64,000 nucleotides of DNA from Zantedeschia hybrid cultivar (taxonomy: Eukaryota > Streptophyta > Magnoliopsida > Alismatales > Araceae). Made by a program: the position numbers and the translations under genes. Below are positions 10,455-21,600 of the stretch, piece by piece. Numbering within the stretch: the stretch's first letter is position 1; the number at the start of each line of letters is the position of its first letter. Below the pieces are notes generated by a model, which did not search any database, had not been told where the DNA came from, and saw only the letters and a list, made by a program, of their open reading frames with translations. The stretch spans positions 12,496,234 through 12,560,233 of the forward strand of contig JARZZO010000014.1 in NCBI GenBank assembly GCA_030544215.1, read 5' to 3'.

Positions 10455-12320
10455 GATATCTCCTACGCTCCTCGGGTAGCAATAAAAGTCCAGGCGTTGG
10501 CAGACTTTATCGCCGAACTTACCCCTGGCACCTCCGGGGCGCCTCAGCCAGTACCCAACGCGCCCAAAGCCGAAGCTACTTCGGCTCCCGCGCCAGCAGA
10601 CGAATGGCGACTCTTCGTAGACGGCTCCGCGTGCTCCACTGGCAGCGGCGCCGGATGGATCCTGGCATCGCCCGAAGGGGTCGTCACGGAGTACGCCCTG
10701 CGATTCTCCTTCCCAGCAAGCAACAATGCCGCCGAGTATGAAGCTCTCATCTCCGGCCTCCGGGCCGCAAAGAAGCTCGGCGCCCGGAACCTGAAAGCCT
10801 TCAGCGATTCCCAGCTGATTGCCCGCCACATGTCCGGGGAGTACGAGGCTCGGGACGCAATGATGGCGTCTTATCTCCAGGTGACTCGCAAAATCCTAGT
10901 CCAATTCGACTCTTATGAAGTCGTAAGGATCTCGAGAGCCGAGAATGCCCGAGCCGATGCACTTTCCCGGCTGGCGTCAACTCAAGACGGGGGGGGAGGC
11001 CGGATGATCCTCGTCGAGGAGCTCGCCGAACCAAGCCTCGGCGAAACCAAAGCCATGCAAGTCGCTGAGGCCGAGGCCGAGACATGGATGACCCCCCTCG
11101 TCGCTTTCCTTCTCCAAGGAGAAGTCCCGCCATATCCGAAGGAGGCGAAACACATTCGACAGCGCTCATCACACTTTCTTCTTCTGGACGGGGTCCTGTA
11201 CAAGAAATCCTTCGGCCGACCACTGCTGCGGTGCCTCGGCCCAGCTGAAGCCGACTACGCCACAAAAGAAGTCCATGAAGGGGTATGCGGAGCGCATGCG
11301 GGAGGAAGGGCCTTGGCTCACAAGCTTCTAAGGCAAGGCTACTGGTGGCCAACACTCCGAGAGGACGCTTTAGCCCTCGTACGGCGCTGTGACCAGTGCC
11401 ATAGGTATAGCTCCCTCATCCACCAGGCAGCCGCCCTTCTGACCCCCTTATCCGACCCCTGGCCTTTCGCTCAATGGGGGATCGACCTCCTGGGGCCTTT
11501 TCCCGTCGCCACCGGCCAGAGAAAATTCCTCATCGTGGCGGTAGATTATTTCACTAAGTGGGTCGAAGCCGAACCCCTCACGGCAATAACCGATAACAAT
11601 GCTTGGAACTTCGTCTGGAAGTCCATCATTTGCCGGTTCGGCATCCCTCGGGCCATCATTTCTGACAATAGGAAGCAGTTCGACAGCCGGCGGTTCAGCA
11701 ACAACTGCGCCAGCTTCGGCATACTCCACAAATTCACTTCGGTGGCGCATCCTCGAACAAACGGCCAAGTCGAAGTCACTAACCAAAGCCTCCTACAGGG
11801 ATTGAAAACCCGCCTCGGCGAAGCTAAGGGCCTATGGGTAGAGGAGCTGCCAAGTGTTCTGTGGGCTTATCGGACGACGAGCCGAACCCCCACCGGCGAA
11901 ACTCCCTTTCGCATGGCCTATGGCATAGAGGCCGTTATTCCGGTGGAGATCGGCCTTCCCTCTCCCAGGGTCGTTGATTACGATCCGGAGGCCAACGAAG
12001 AAGGTCTGAAAGACCACCTGGACCTCATTGAAGAGACCCGAGACAAGGCTCGTATCCGGCTGGCCGCTTATCAACAGCGCATGGCGAAGTACCACAACAC
12101 TCGAGTAAAGCCCCGATGCTTCGAAGTAGGGAGCCTCGTGTTGAGGAACGCTCATGCTTCCAAACCAGCCGAAGCCTCAGGAAAGCTTGCCCCCAACTGG
12201 GAGGGGCCCTATCGGGTCAGGAAGGTGATCAGGCGTGGAGCTTATCGGCTGGAGACCCTTTCGGGCCAACCTCTCCCTCGCACCTGGAATGTTGAGCGCC
12301 TTCGGCGTTATTATGTGTAA
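10455..12320 (+). CDS. gypsy pol, second RNase H and integrase (distal part)
   Basis: 622 codons including the stop continue the pol frame interrupted at 971. An archaeal-type RNase H domain follows first (LFVDGSA near 10,614, NNAAEYEAL near 10,726, SDSQL near 10,805, ARADALSRLA near 10,951). Next come the integrase zinc region (HAGGRALAHKLL...CDQCH, about 11,294-11,402) and the DDE core (GIDLLGPF near 11,481, SDNRKQF near 11,661, NGQVEVTN near 11,761). The C-terminal part ends in WNVERLRRYYV. The second RNase H is a hallmark of Tat-type elements. No internal stop is present. An ATG at 10,434 is inside the copia LTR and is an artefact of the insertion, not a start. Confidence 0.93.
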   Translation, partial: DISYAPRVAIKVQALADFIAELTPGTSGAPQPVPNAPKAEATSAPAPADEWRLFVDGSACSTGSGAGWILASPEGVVTEYALRFSFPASNNAAEYEALISGLRAAKKLGARNLKAFSDSQLIARHMSGEYEARDAMMASYLQVTRKILVQFDSYEVVRISRAENARADALSRLASTQDGGGGRMILVEELAEPSLGETKAMQVAEAEAETWMTPLVAFLLQGEVPPYPKEAKHIRQRSSHFLLLDGVLYKKSFGRPLLRCLGPAEADYATKEVHEGVCGAHAGGRALAHKLLRQGYWWPTLREDALALVRRCDQCHRYSSLIHQAAALLTPLSDPWPFAQWGIDLLGPFPVATGQRKFLIVAVDYFTKWVEAEPLTAITDNNAWNFVWKSIICRFGIPRAIISDNRKQFDSRRFSNNCASFGILHKFTSVAHPRTNGQVEVTNQSLLQGLKTRLGEAKGLWVEELPSVLWAYRTTSRTPTGETPFRMAYGIEAVIPVEIGLPSPRVVDYDPEANEEGLKDHLDLIEETRDKARIRLAAYQQRMAKYHNTRVKPRCFEVGSLVLRNAHASKPAEASGKLAPNWEGPYRVRKVIRRGAYRLETLSGQPLPRTWNVERLRRYYV

Positions 12321-12380
12321 GTCACTTTTCCCCAAGCTTACAGCCGAAGAGTATGAATAAAGACTTCCTTTTTCAAGAAA

Positions 12381-13130
12381 CATGGTATTCCTTCTAAGTC
12401 CGTGTAAACCGTACCGGGAGTAGCTTCAGCCATGCAAACCGTATCGGGAGCGGCATGGTATTCTTTCTAAGTCCGTGTAAACCGTACCGGGAGTGGCTTC
12501 GGCCATGCAAACCGTATCGGGAGCGGCATGGTATTCTTTCAAAGTCCGTGTAAACCGTACCGGGAGTGGTTTCGGCCATGCGAACCGTATCGGGAGCGGC
12601 ATGGTATTCCTTCTAAGTCCGTGTAAACCATACCGGAAGTGGCTTCGGCTTGCAAACCGTATCGGGAGCGGCATGGTATTCTTTCTAAGTCCGTGTAAAC
12701 CGTACCGGGAGTGGCTTCGGCCATGCAAACCGTATCGGAAGCGGCATGGTATTCTTTCTAAGTCCGTGTAAACCGTACCGGGAGTGGCTTCGGCCATGCA
12801 AACCGTATCGGGAGCGGCATGGTATTCTTTCTAAGTCCGTGTAAACCGTACCGGGAGTGGCTTCGGCCATGCAAACCGTATCGGGAGCGGCATGGTATTC
12901 TTTCTAAGTCCGTGTAAACCGTACCGGGAGTGGCTTCGGCCATGCAAACCGTATCGGGAGCGGCATGGTATTCTTTCTAAGTCCGTGTAAACCGTACCGG
13001 GAGTGGCTTCGGCCATGCAAACCGTATCGGGAGCGGCATGGTATTCTTTCTAAGTCCGTGTAAACCGTATCGGGAGCGGCTTCGGCCATGCTAACCGTAT
13101 CGGGAGCGACATGGTATTCTTCCTAAGCCC
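12381..13130 (+). repeat. 73-bp tandem repeat array of the gypsy element
   Basis: Ten full units start at CATGGTATTC at 12,381, 12,454, 12,527, 12,600, 12,672, 12,745, 12,818, 12,891, 12,964 and 13,037, with a partial unit at 13,110. One unit is 72 bp. Each unit is itself two related halves, AAACCGTACCGGGAGTGGC and AAACCGTATCGGGAGCGGC. There are no variable spacers. The period is not a multiple of three, so ORFs across it are chance. The position just after the pol stop matches the repeat-prone 3' region of Tat elements. Confidence 0.95.
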
Positions 13131-13638
13131 GCCGATACCTTGATCCGAGGGTGGTTCCGGCCACGTGTACCGGTTCGGGAAGCGGCAGGGTATATCTAAA
13201 TTCGCATAAGCGGAAGCAGGAGTGGCTTCGGCCACACGAAATACATCAGAAGCGGCAAGATGTCCCTTCCGATCACGTGGACCACGTTAATAAAGGCCCC
13301 GGCCGAGTACTATGGCGACATTCTATCCGAACCTACATCGGGTCTCGGCCTTACAAGCTATAGCGAACGATGACAGGATCTCAGGCTTCTGAAGGGCCAG
13401 ATTCGGTCAATCATACACAAGTACCAAGGTAAAGCCGAAAACATTCCTTATATTTACAGAAAAGGAAGTACAAAAACCGGCCATACCCTTGGCCGAGGGC
13501 TTACAAAAGAAGAAGAAGTGAAAGCCGGCCGTATCCTTGGCCGAAGGTTTACGATAGAAGAAGAAGCGTAAACCAACCATACCCTTGGCCGAGGGCTTAC
13601 AACAGAAGAAGAGGCGGAATCCGGGGCAGATCCCCGCG
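13131..13638 (+). other. Gypsy 3' region, decayed repeat remnants
   Basis: Up to about 13,260 there are degenerate pieces of the 73-bp unit (CCGGTTCGGGAAGCGGC, GGAGTGGCTTCGGCCA). From 13,470 to 13,620 a GGCCGAGGGCTTACAAnAGAAGAAGA motif occurs three or four times, about 70 bp apart. No gene is recognised on either strand. It would be the 3' untranslated part of the opposite-strand gene. Confidence 0.6.
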
Positions 13639-15692
13639 TCATTCTTCGGCTTCGGCCTCCTCCACCTCGGCTGTGGCTTGTCCCGGAGAGGGAGAGGGAG
13701 AGGGAGAGTCGACGATCTGCACCGCTTCAGGAGCAGCAGCCTCCTCAGCGGCAGCCTCCTCAGGGACAGCCTCCTCAGGGGCCCCCTCGGCGGGCGCAGC
13801 TTCGTCACCCGGCGCAGGAGTCGAGGTCCTCTCGGCCATAAGTTCCTGCCACCAAGACAGGAGCTCCTTGGCTTCCTCACCCCTCGGTAGGGCGACCCCG
13901 GTCAGATCGACGCTCGGGCAGGCCCTCTGGGCGACTGCCAACCCGAGGTCGAAGACGGAGGAAGAAGCCAGCAGTTGAGCTTGGATGATCTCTTCGGCGA
14001 AGTCCGGGCCGGCCTTGTAATCAGCTACGGCCACATCCGCCACCTCCTCCAGCTCCTACTTCAGCGCCGATACCTCCTCGGCATGTCGGCGCTTCTCCGA
14101 GGCCCGTCGGGAGTCCTTCTCTTGAATCTGGACCTTGAAGGCCCGGATCTCGGACTGAGCCGCGGCGAGCTCCCCCTCGGCTTTCTCCTTCTCCCGCTCG
14201 GCCTTCACCTTGGCCTCGGCGGAAGCACGGGCCTCAGCTGCCCTCTCCTCCAGCTGCGCCCGCGCCCGGACACTCGCGGTTACGAGCCCATCGACTAAGG
14301 GCTCGATGTCGGGCACCACCGAAGTACCCTCGCCCGAACCGTCTGACTCCCTCTCGGCCTCCAGGAGTTGGAGTCGGAGCTGCTCCTGATGGTGCATCAG
14401 GACGCTACCCGTCACCGCAGCCTGCGGACCAAAAGCAAACAATGATCAGAAAAAAAAAATCAAGAGAAAGCTAAGGAAAGCTCGACTGAAGCACCCTCAA
14501 GCTTATTACCTGGACCGCCAACCGAGCGCTCATCGCCGCCAGGTCCATGACCGAATGGCGCTTCAGCCCTTCAAAGGCCGAAGGGAGAGTAAGACTACGG
14601 AGCAGACGGAGGCACGTCTGCGAGTCTTCCATACTCTCGTCCACATAAATCCCCGGTTCGGGGCGCCACCACTCGCGCTGCGCCCGGGGCGCCTGCGACC
14701 CGGCGCCTTCATCACCGGCCCCAGCCGAAATGGCCGAAGGGGAATCGCCCCTCGGCGCCTCAGGAGACGCCAGCCTCGCGGCCCTTCGGGCCTCGGCACT
14801 CCTCCTGACCAGCAGAGCCTCCTCCGCGTCTACGGCCCCTTCCAACCGGGGGCGCTTCGACGCTCGGCCGCCCCTTCGAGCGGCGAATTTGGACTTTTGC
14901 TCCCTCTCGAGAGCGGCGGCGGCAGCACGGCCCTCAGTAGAGGCCGCAGTCCTTGGGACCCCGCCTCGGGTCCTCGGAGCCCCAGCGCCTCGGCCGGACC
15001 TGCCTGCCGCCTGCGGGGCGGGTGCCCGGCCCGGACCGCGCTGGTCGGATATCCGATCGAGGAGGGCGTCGAGATTGGCCATTGCTGCAAGCAAGAAAAG
15101 CCTGTTAGAAACAGAACAGTGAGCAAGTACAAACTTAAAGCCGACTTACCCTCGGCCGAAACTTCATCAGCATCCTCAGCCGGAAGAGCTTCGGCCAGAG
15201 GGGCGGCAGCCCTTCCTCCGCGGCCCCGCGGAGTCTCCCCGGGAGGAAGGTAGGGTAAGGCCCGCACCGGATCGGACTAAGGATCCGGCCATACCCCGGC
15301 GTTCACCAACCGCTCCGACGCGCTGAGAAGCCCCCATATGTTGTACGGGGCCCTCATCTGAATGCGACCCACGAGGGTGCTCTGGACTGGGGTGAGGGCA
15401 GGAGGATCCGAGAGGCCTGCGGCCAGCGGCGCCCATTCAGTAGGAAAGGGCCACACGCTCTTCTCTTTCTCCGGCAGGGAGACGAAGACGAACTTCCTCT
15501 TCCAGCCATGGATAGACGAAAGCTTCCCGGGAAGGCCTCGGACCCCTCAGTCCCGGAGACCTCGGATTCTTCAGACATCGCTGGGGCAGGGGAGTCTGAG
15601 GTGAGGGGATCTGACAGGAGAGATCGCAGAGAGTGGGAAGGAGTATACTCCTCGTCCGAAGGAGTAATCTCACTGGAAGAATCCCGGACCAT
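13639..15692 (-). pseudogene. Antisense gene of the gypsy element, broken (gypsy-type putative transposase family)
   Basis: On the strand opposite to pol, an acidic serine-rich opening (15,692 downward, MVRDSSSEITPSDEE) is followed in another frame by a block from about 15,531 with GWKRKFVFVSLPEKE and PYNIWGLL. That block resembles the C-terminal part of the plant 'putative gypsy-type transposase' family. The rest is alanine/glutamate-rich coiled coil ending at 13,639. Two introns fit in frame: 15,149-15,085 (GTAAGT...GCAG) and 14,509-14,422 (GTAATA...GCAG). Breaks seen are a frame change near 15,530 and TAG codons at 15,279-15,277 and 14,058-14,056. The block lacks most of the family's N-terminal domain. 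Antisense extra ORFs between pol and the 3' LTR are known for Tat elements; their role is unknown. Confidence 0.6.
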
Positions 15693-15959
15693 AAGGCCAC
15701 GAAGGGAAGGAAGAAAGCTAGGGCTTACTCGCAGGAAGGGGGAGGAAATCTCTCCTGAACCGAGTGTGGCTTCTCAAGCTTCCCAGCTCCACTAGCGATG
15801 CGCTCCGAGGAATGGAGACCTTCCCACGGTGGCCGGCGAGCTCGGACGAAGCCTTCAGGAAGCTAGCTTTTCGCTGGAGAAGGAAGAAGAGCTTGGATGA
15901 TCGCAGAGGAAACGCATGCGCAGCAGCAGGAAGAAGAACAGTGCCCTGCTAAGGGCTTG

Positions 15960-15967
15960 TATTTATA
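15960..15967 (-). promoter_or_regulatory. TATA box for the antisense gypsy gene
   Basis: Read on the minus strand this is TATAAATA, about 270 bp upstream of the first antisense ATG considered (15,692). Its position supports a separate promoter for the opposite-strand gene. A weaker ATTAAATAG lies further up near 16,335. Confidence 0.45.
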
Positions 15968-16562
15968 AGCCCACTCGAAGCGCCTCCCGCCGAAGCCAAC
16001 GGCCGAGATCGTCCCGCTCGTCCCCTCGCTCCTCTCGGATGCCCGCCACGTGCACCGTCCTTCGGCAATGATGACGGGTCGGCTCCAGGACTTGCAGCGA
16101 AGCAATCAACGGCCGAGGGCGCTCCGACCCTTCGGCTGACCGCCCGGATACGCGCCACGTGTCCCGATCCGCGTGCTGAAGATGAGAGAGGCGGCAATCC
16201 GAGTGAAGCCTCAGGCAGAGAGCCGAGGCGATCCGCGACCCGTGAGGGGTCAGGATCCTTTTGTGTTTTCGACGGAGCGGCCGGATGCGCGACGCGTGTC
16301 CCGTGCTTCCTCGCGAGGCGACGCGCCATCCCGTCTATTTAATGGAGCCTGACACGAGTCAGAGGGCTCGGCCCTTCGGCTTCTTAGCTCTGAGCCTTCG
16401 TCGCCACTCCGAGCGGGGACGAAGCAACCGCGTCGCCCTCGGCCGACCGAGGGCACCCTCTTCCCAGTAAAAAGAGAACAGAGCTTCGGGTAAGACACCT
16501 GTTATGATATTCTTCTGGCAGCTTCGGGCTATACTCTCGCCATCTCAGAGCTGAGAAAGACA

Positions 16563-16578
16563 AGAGTGGGGGGCTATG
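16563..16578 (+). other. Gypsy polypurine tract
   Basis: The purine run AGAGTGGGGGGC ends a few bases before the TG of the LTR. It is the expected plus-strand primer. Confidence 0.75.
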
Positions 16579-17632
16579 TGATGAGGCAGAATCCGATTCG
16601 GCCCATTAGAGCAGGCCCAAACCCTGTTCAGCCCAGCAACAGCAGTATCAGGCCCTCCGGGAGCCTCCAGCCCATCAGCGGCCCAGCAGCCCTCGGCCCC
16701 ATAAGCGACACCGTTGCTCCCGGCCCAACAGGCTTCGGCCCGTCAGCGGCCCATCAGCCTACGGCCCGGGAGCAGCGCGGCAGCCCTAGGCCCAGCAGGC
16801 TTCGGCCCATCGGCGGCCCAACCCCCTTCGGCCCGATAGCCGAGTCCGGCCCACTCCGGTGGCGGATCAGGCACTATGGCGGTTTACCAGTAAGCCCAAA
16901 CATAGTCCTATATCGGCTACCACCGTTAACCAACCTCTATCCTCTGCTATAAATACACCGCTATTTATTGCCAAAGGTATGCAACTCTTTGCCTCTGAGA
17001 CCCTTAAGGACTACGGTCCAAATAGCATTAAAGCTACTTCTTGCCTTCTGAATCGAATCATCTTCAGAAGCTAACTTGACCGTCGGAGGGGGTTCCTAAG
17101 GGCCAGAGCCCGGGACTCCTGCTGACCGGTTTCTTCTTCTTTCCCTCCTGCAGGAGCTCGGTTCGAATCGTCGCCGACCTTCCCGAGTCGGTCTCGGCCG
17201 CCGACCTCGGACTCCTCTCCCTGGTCTCGACGCCGTGCAACGGCTGCCCCGCGACGGGAGACTCGGCCCCGCGCTGTCCCCTCGTCTGACAAAAAGGGCT
17301 TTTGGGCTCACTATCCAAGAGCAAGCCGAGTCCGAGACCCTTCCGGCCTCAGACCGTCGGCTTCGGCTTCATCGCCTGTCGGCAATACAGCCAGAAGGAG
17401 CTTCATCCGCGCCGCCCCTTCGTCCGCCGAAGGAGCCTCGCCCCCGACTTCCCGGAGACGAACCTGCACCGGCCGAAGCGCCCTTCGGTCTTCGGACCCT
17501 CGTCTTCGCCTCCGCCTCCTCGGCCTTCCGGATCCCCGTCGGGCCTCAATAACACCGATCCGAACCGGCTTCGGATCCACTTCTCCGGGTTCCAACTTCG
17601 GGATCCGATCGTGATAGATCCAGTCTACATCA
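16579..17632 (+). repeat. 3' LTR of the gypsy element
   Basis: The 1,054-bp repeat opens TGATGAGGCAG and closes CTACATCA. Borders are fixed by comparison with the solo copy at 23,909-24,952, which has exact target duplications. The first 290 bp contain nine GGCCCA hexamers, and a TATA box is at 16,947. The LTR ends about 1 kb downstream of the pectate lyase stop codon, in opposite orientation to that gene. Confidence 0.93.
16947..16955 (+). promoter_or_regulatory. TATA box of the gypsy LTR
   Basis: CTATAAATA, conserved at 24,266-24,274 in the solo LTR. It should mark the U3/R boundary some 30 bp downstream. Confidence 0.65.
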
Positions 17633-18667
17633 GAAGTGAAAGCAAAAGGTGACTTCCAAGTAAATTTTTTGCCAAACATACCCTAAACAATGCGAGGAAA
17701 ACGGCTTTTACAAATTCAGATTTTCAAAATGTAAAATGAAAATGGAAATAATATGTACATAGGTAATGCAAGGATACAGACTCCAATTTTCGAATCAACA
17801 GTTCTATTCTTGTGATGCATGACCTTACTTAACGATCTAAAACTTTGATCTTTGAAACACATTTTAAGCTTAACTATCCCCATGGATGCTGGGGATTCTA
17901 TCCCTTCTTCTGGCATGTTGTTCTACAGGAACGCATGCCGCTCACCTGTTACTGTAGCTGAAGAGCCTTTTCTACCCATAGATGGTCCAACTTGCAATGA
18001 ATGAGACCATCGATTACGAATGCAACTGCCTTGCATTTGGAAATGACTATTCTTCCTGTCAGACTTAAACATCAAAATGACTTCAGTTTGAACCTTCGCC
18101 GGAGAATGCAAGATGATCAATGGCCATAAATAACTACAAAAACCGCTACGTATAGCTCAAATGCATTTTTCCCCCTCGCGAATAGCATACCAACAGCTAA
18201 TCCATACATCTCCTTCCCTGAAAAGACTCTCCTGGAACGTTAGCCAATTGTGTGGCCACGATTACTTGGCAGTCAGGAAGTACAATGAAAACTTTGTGAG
18301 GCAACAACTGGAGCGCAATTATGCACATTAAAAAGCCTGTAGCGCCATTTCTTACAATTCTTGTAATGCTAATTAGGTACAACAAATACAAGCATCAACA
18401 CGCATGGTCGCAGACAATGACAGTATTCTACACACGAAGGGTACTGAACACTGCATCTTCCAGGTTAGGAAAGGAATGTCAACTGAATCTGTAAAACAAA
18501 AAAGATCACTCATATTACAGAAAGGTAACTTGGGCAACCACATTTGTATATGCCCCCCTCAAATTCTTCTTGAATTAACATGCTAGACCCATTTAAAACA
18601 GGGCAACTATTTGCAAATGGAGGCACCCAGATATCAAAATCATGGGGCGCTCAAACCACTACTCATC
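17633..18667. other. Interval between gypsy element and pectate lyase stop codon
   Basis: AT-rich sequence with no recognised gene. The part nearest 18,668 is probably the 3' untranslated region of the minus-strand pectate lyase gene. Short ORFs here show no family similarity. Confidence 0.5.
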
Positions 18668-21600
18668 CTATGTACTCAAATGTCGAGCAACTGAAATACT
18701 GCCACCACCACAAACAGTGTCTGCCGGTCTAGATATGGCTTGCCATCCAGAACAAACTTGAAGAACCTGCTTGAGAGTCTCAGAAGCTGGTTCCAATGTC
18801 CATGCTGGGTAGAATTCAGTGGCCCTGAATACACTCTCCACAGCTGCCCCTGTTAATAATAAACATGGTTGTGCTCCATTCAAGAATAGGTCCCCCTCAG
18901 ACCTTATGGAACCACATGCTTCCAGTTCTCTATCTGGGGCCTGCCTCAACATAGCAAAACAACAACATCAAGCAAAACTTTCTGCAATGGAGCATCAAAC
19001 ATTATCAAGCTAAATAAAAGAATAAATATGATTGATGTCCATATTTGCATTAGATGTGGATTAACAATTTAAAAGCATAGAAATCCTGTTAAGGATAGAT
19101 TGGAGGATTACAAACCATATAACCATCAATGCATGGCTGAATACAAGCTAAACCTATCATTCTTTCACCCACATACTCCCCTGGTCTACCTAAGAATCCA
19201 ATGCAGGAATAGAAAAGCATCAAGCAGATGAGAGATAGATCTTAGCCTCATCTGAGGTCGACAACTTAAAGTCTCTTGCCATGTTGGCCTTCACTCCAAT
19301 TGAGGCATGAAGTTTCAGGCTTTCAGCACCATCTCCTTATCAACAAATTCAGCATCTTGTGAAACAGAACCTCTCACAGTTGAAAGTCCGCATCTTCCAA
19401 GTCCAGCAATGCTGTAAATGAGATGCAGATTGGTTTCTCTCACCTCTGAAAGCATCCCTAGAAAGCTACATGATTTTGATTTTGAGGATGGGAAGCACAA
19501 GTTTACCTTCTATTTTAAAGCAACATAAATGGGCCTATTTCAATCCATCAGTCTTTAAATAACCACTTTTGCACCAACTTCTTTTTCTTTCAATTAAACT
19601 TACTAGCATTTGTTTGGCAAAAAATTAACATTTTTTTTCTCAGATTCAATTGTATATATACTCAACTTCAGAGTGAAAACTGTTGAGATGCCTGTTCCAC
19701 TTAGATGTGGAAATCTAATGACAGAGAATATGATTCTTGGGGATTTACTTAAAATCAGAGAGAGGGAAACCACTTCAACAATAAGGAATTCAGGGCTCCC
19801 TACTCTTCACGGGAATTCACATGGAAGATACCCCACTCCAGTTAGGTATCTGTTATAAAACATCTCCTATTCTCCTTCATTCTTAATTCCTTGTGCTCTC
19901 ATTGTGTGGAAGAGGGGAAAGGGTGGTGGTAGCATGAAATTACATTACAATAGTTCTCTAATTAATCTTGCATCTCAGGTGGTGGAAGACCTCTGGGAAG
20001 AGCTTAAAGGGTGAGACAGGAGAAAACCCATAAAAGTCTACAGTCAAAAAAGACACTTGGGTGTAGCTGTGCGAGCCTCACAGTCACCTCCATCCTTTAT
20101 GGGATAACCAGGGAAACAGGAAGATGGAGAGAAGGATCTGCATATCAATGTGCAAATTTTGCCACAAGCGTCATCAGCGTTTCGCATTTTAAGGGGGGAG
20201 ACTCCAGCTCGCCTCGCTGTTAGGAGGGTATGAATATCCTTATCTCTCTGGATTCGGATACACAAGCCATCTGTACTTACATAGACAAAAATAATGGATA
20301 TACTAGGTTCTGAACAGTGAACCCAATTATCCACTTATCCACTAGTATTATCCGTTTAGATCAAATATGATGTTGCACTAACTTGACTATTGATTAAAAT
20401 GTTCAATGGTTGGGCTCTGTCAACACTTTCATCTACAAAATATCGCAAGAAAACCCAAACAGTAAAAACTAAGTAATTAAGTTGCTAGTTGCAACTTGTC
20501 CTCTTTCCCCTATAAATCTCCTCCTTCTCTATAACAAAAGGACGTACCCAATGCACGAGGCTCCCACCATTTGTGGGGTCTGAGGAAGGGACGATGTACG
20601 CAGCCTTACCCCTGCTAAGCAGAGAGGTTATTTCCTTGGTTCGAACCCATGACCTCCAGGTCACAAACAGGGCAACTTAACCGTTGCTCCAGGCCCGCCC
20701 TTCTCCCCCTTCCTTGTAACATAGAACTTTATTCATGCACATTAAAAGAAGATTTCATTTTTATGCTTGTTATATGTTTGAGAAGAAAAAATGTTTACAC
20801 ATTCATTTGATAGAAAACTTATTTATATCTTCAAAGTGGAAACTGAATCCCATCCATTAGAATTGCCGAGAAAACCTTCTGCCAAACTGCAGCACCATTC
20901 ATCAACTAAACCTTTTAAGAATCCAATCTGATAATCTCCAAGGGTACGGTACATAAAGAGGAAGCCACAAACTGGCCTGATAGGTAACCTGTTGCATCTC
21001 TAGATAAAGCCAAGTTAGCCAACCCTTCATTAAGCGTCATAATCACATGTTGTACAATCATATGTAGTTATACTTCTTTTATTTGAGTATCATTCATCAA
21101 TATTTCTGGATCCAAATCTCTCCAAAAGTAGGGAACACAAAGACAAACCATTAACCTTGATAACTTAACTTTGCAATGCAGGCAAAAAATTAAACGTTGT
21201 CGACAAAAAATCAAGACTGCTAATGGGAACTTTGTTAATAAAAACAAAGAAATAGCAGGTTTTATCAGCATAAATGGTCTAGGCACAAAAACACATCTCC
21301 AAGAGTAAATTTGTTTACAAAAATGATCTAATGGTACATAAACAAGGCAAAAGCAGATGGGTGACCCATCTGAAGTGTTTATGGACCCTCTAAGCACCTC
21401 AGCAGACACTTTTCACTTAAACCCCCAACCCAGATACAGCCAACCATACACACATATGAGGGAAAAGATTTTTTTTATTTGAATTGATGAGTAATGATTG
21501 AACTTATTAAGCACCATCCAATAATATAATACCATCGGCTTTTCATCATAAGGTTTCACGAAGATGATGATAAATATCAAGCAGCAGCACTTTAAGTGAA

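Larger units (their letters stand above)
1..17632 (+). mobile_element. Ty3/gypsy retrotransposon (Tat-like), 5' end outside window
   Basis: This is the 3' part of a large LTR retrotransposon. In order it shows reverse transcriptase and RNase H (3-971), a nested copia element (972-10,449), a second RNase H and integrase (10,455-12,320), a 73-bp tandem array (12,381-13,130), a gene remnant on the opposite strand (13,639-15,692) and a 3' LTR (16,579-17,632). Two RNase H regions, no chromodomain and a long post-pol region with an antisense ORF are known traits of the plant Tat lineage, so the lineage call rests on family knowledge plus what is visible. The 5' LTR, primer binding site and gag lie left of the window. 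The five bases after the LTR, GAAGT (17,633-17,637), should be repeated before the missing 5' LTR. Confidence 0.9.

Noticed and set aside
12381..13130. Regular repeat array resembling a CRISPR at first glance
   Set aside because: The units are contiguous 73-bp tandem copies without unique spacers, in a eukaryotic retrotransposon.
12394..13235. Series of about 61-residue minus-strand ORFs with near-identical products
   Set aside because: They are the same 73-bp repeat read in shifting frames; the period is not a multiple of three and no start or family supports a protein.
14555..15253. 232-residue plus-strand ORF in the gypsy 3' region
   Set aside because: Low-complexity Arg/Pro/Ser product; the opposite strand has domain similarity and splice sites in phase.
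17155..17175. GGTTCGAATC in the gypsy LTR as a tRNA or SINE box
   Set aside because: No A box at the right distance and the sequence is part of a defined LTR.
20630..20665. tRNA gene suggested by the B-box-like GGTTCGAACCC
   Set aside because: It is the pol III promoter of the Au SINE; no cloverleaf surrounds it.
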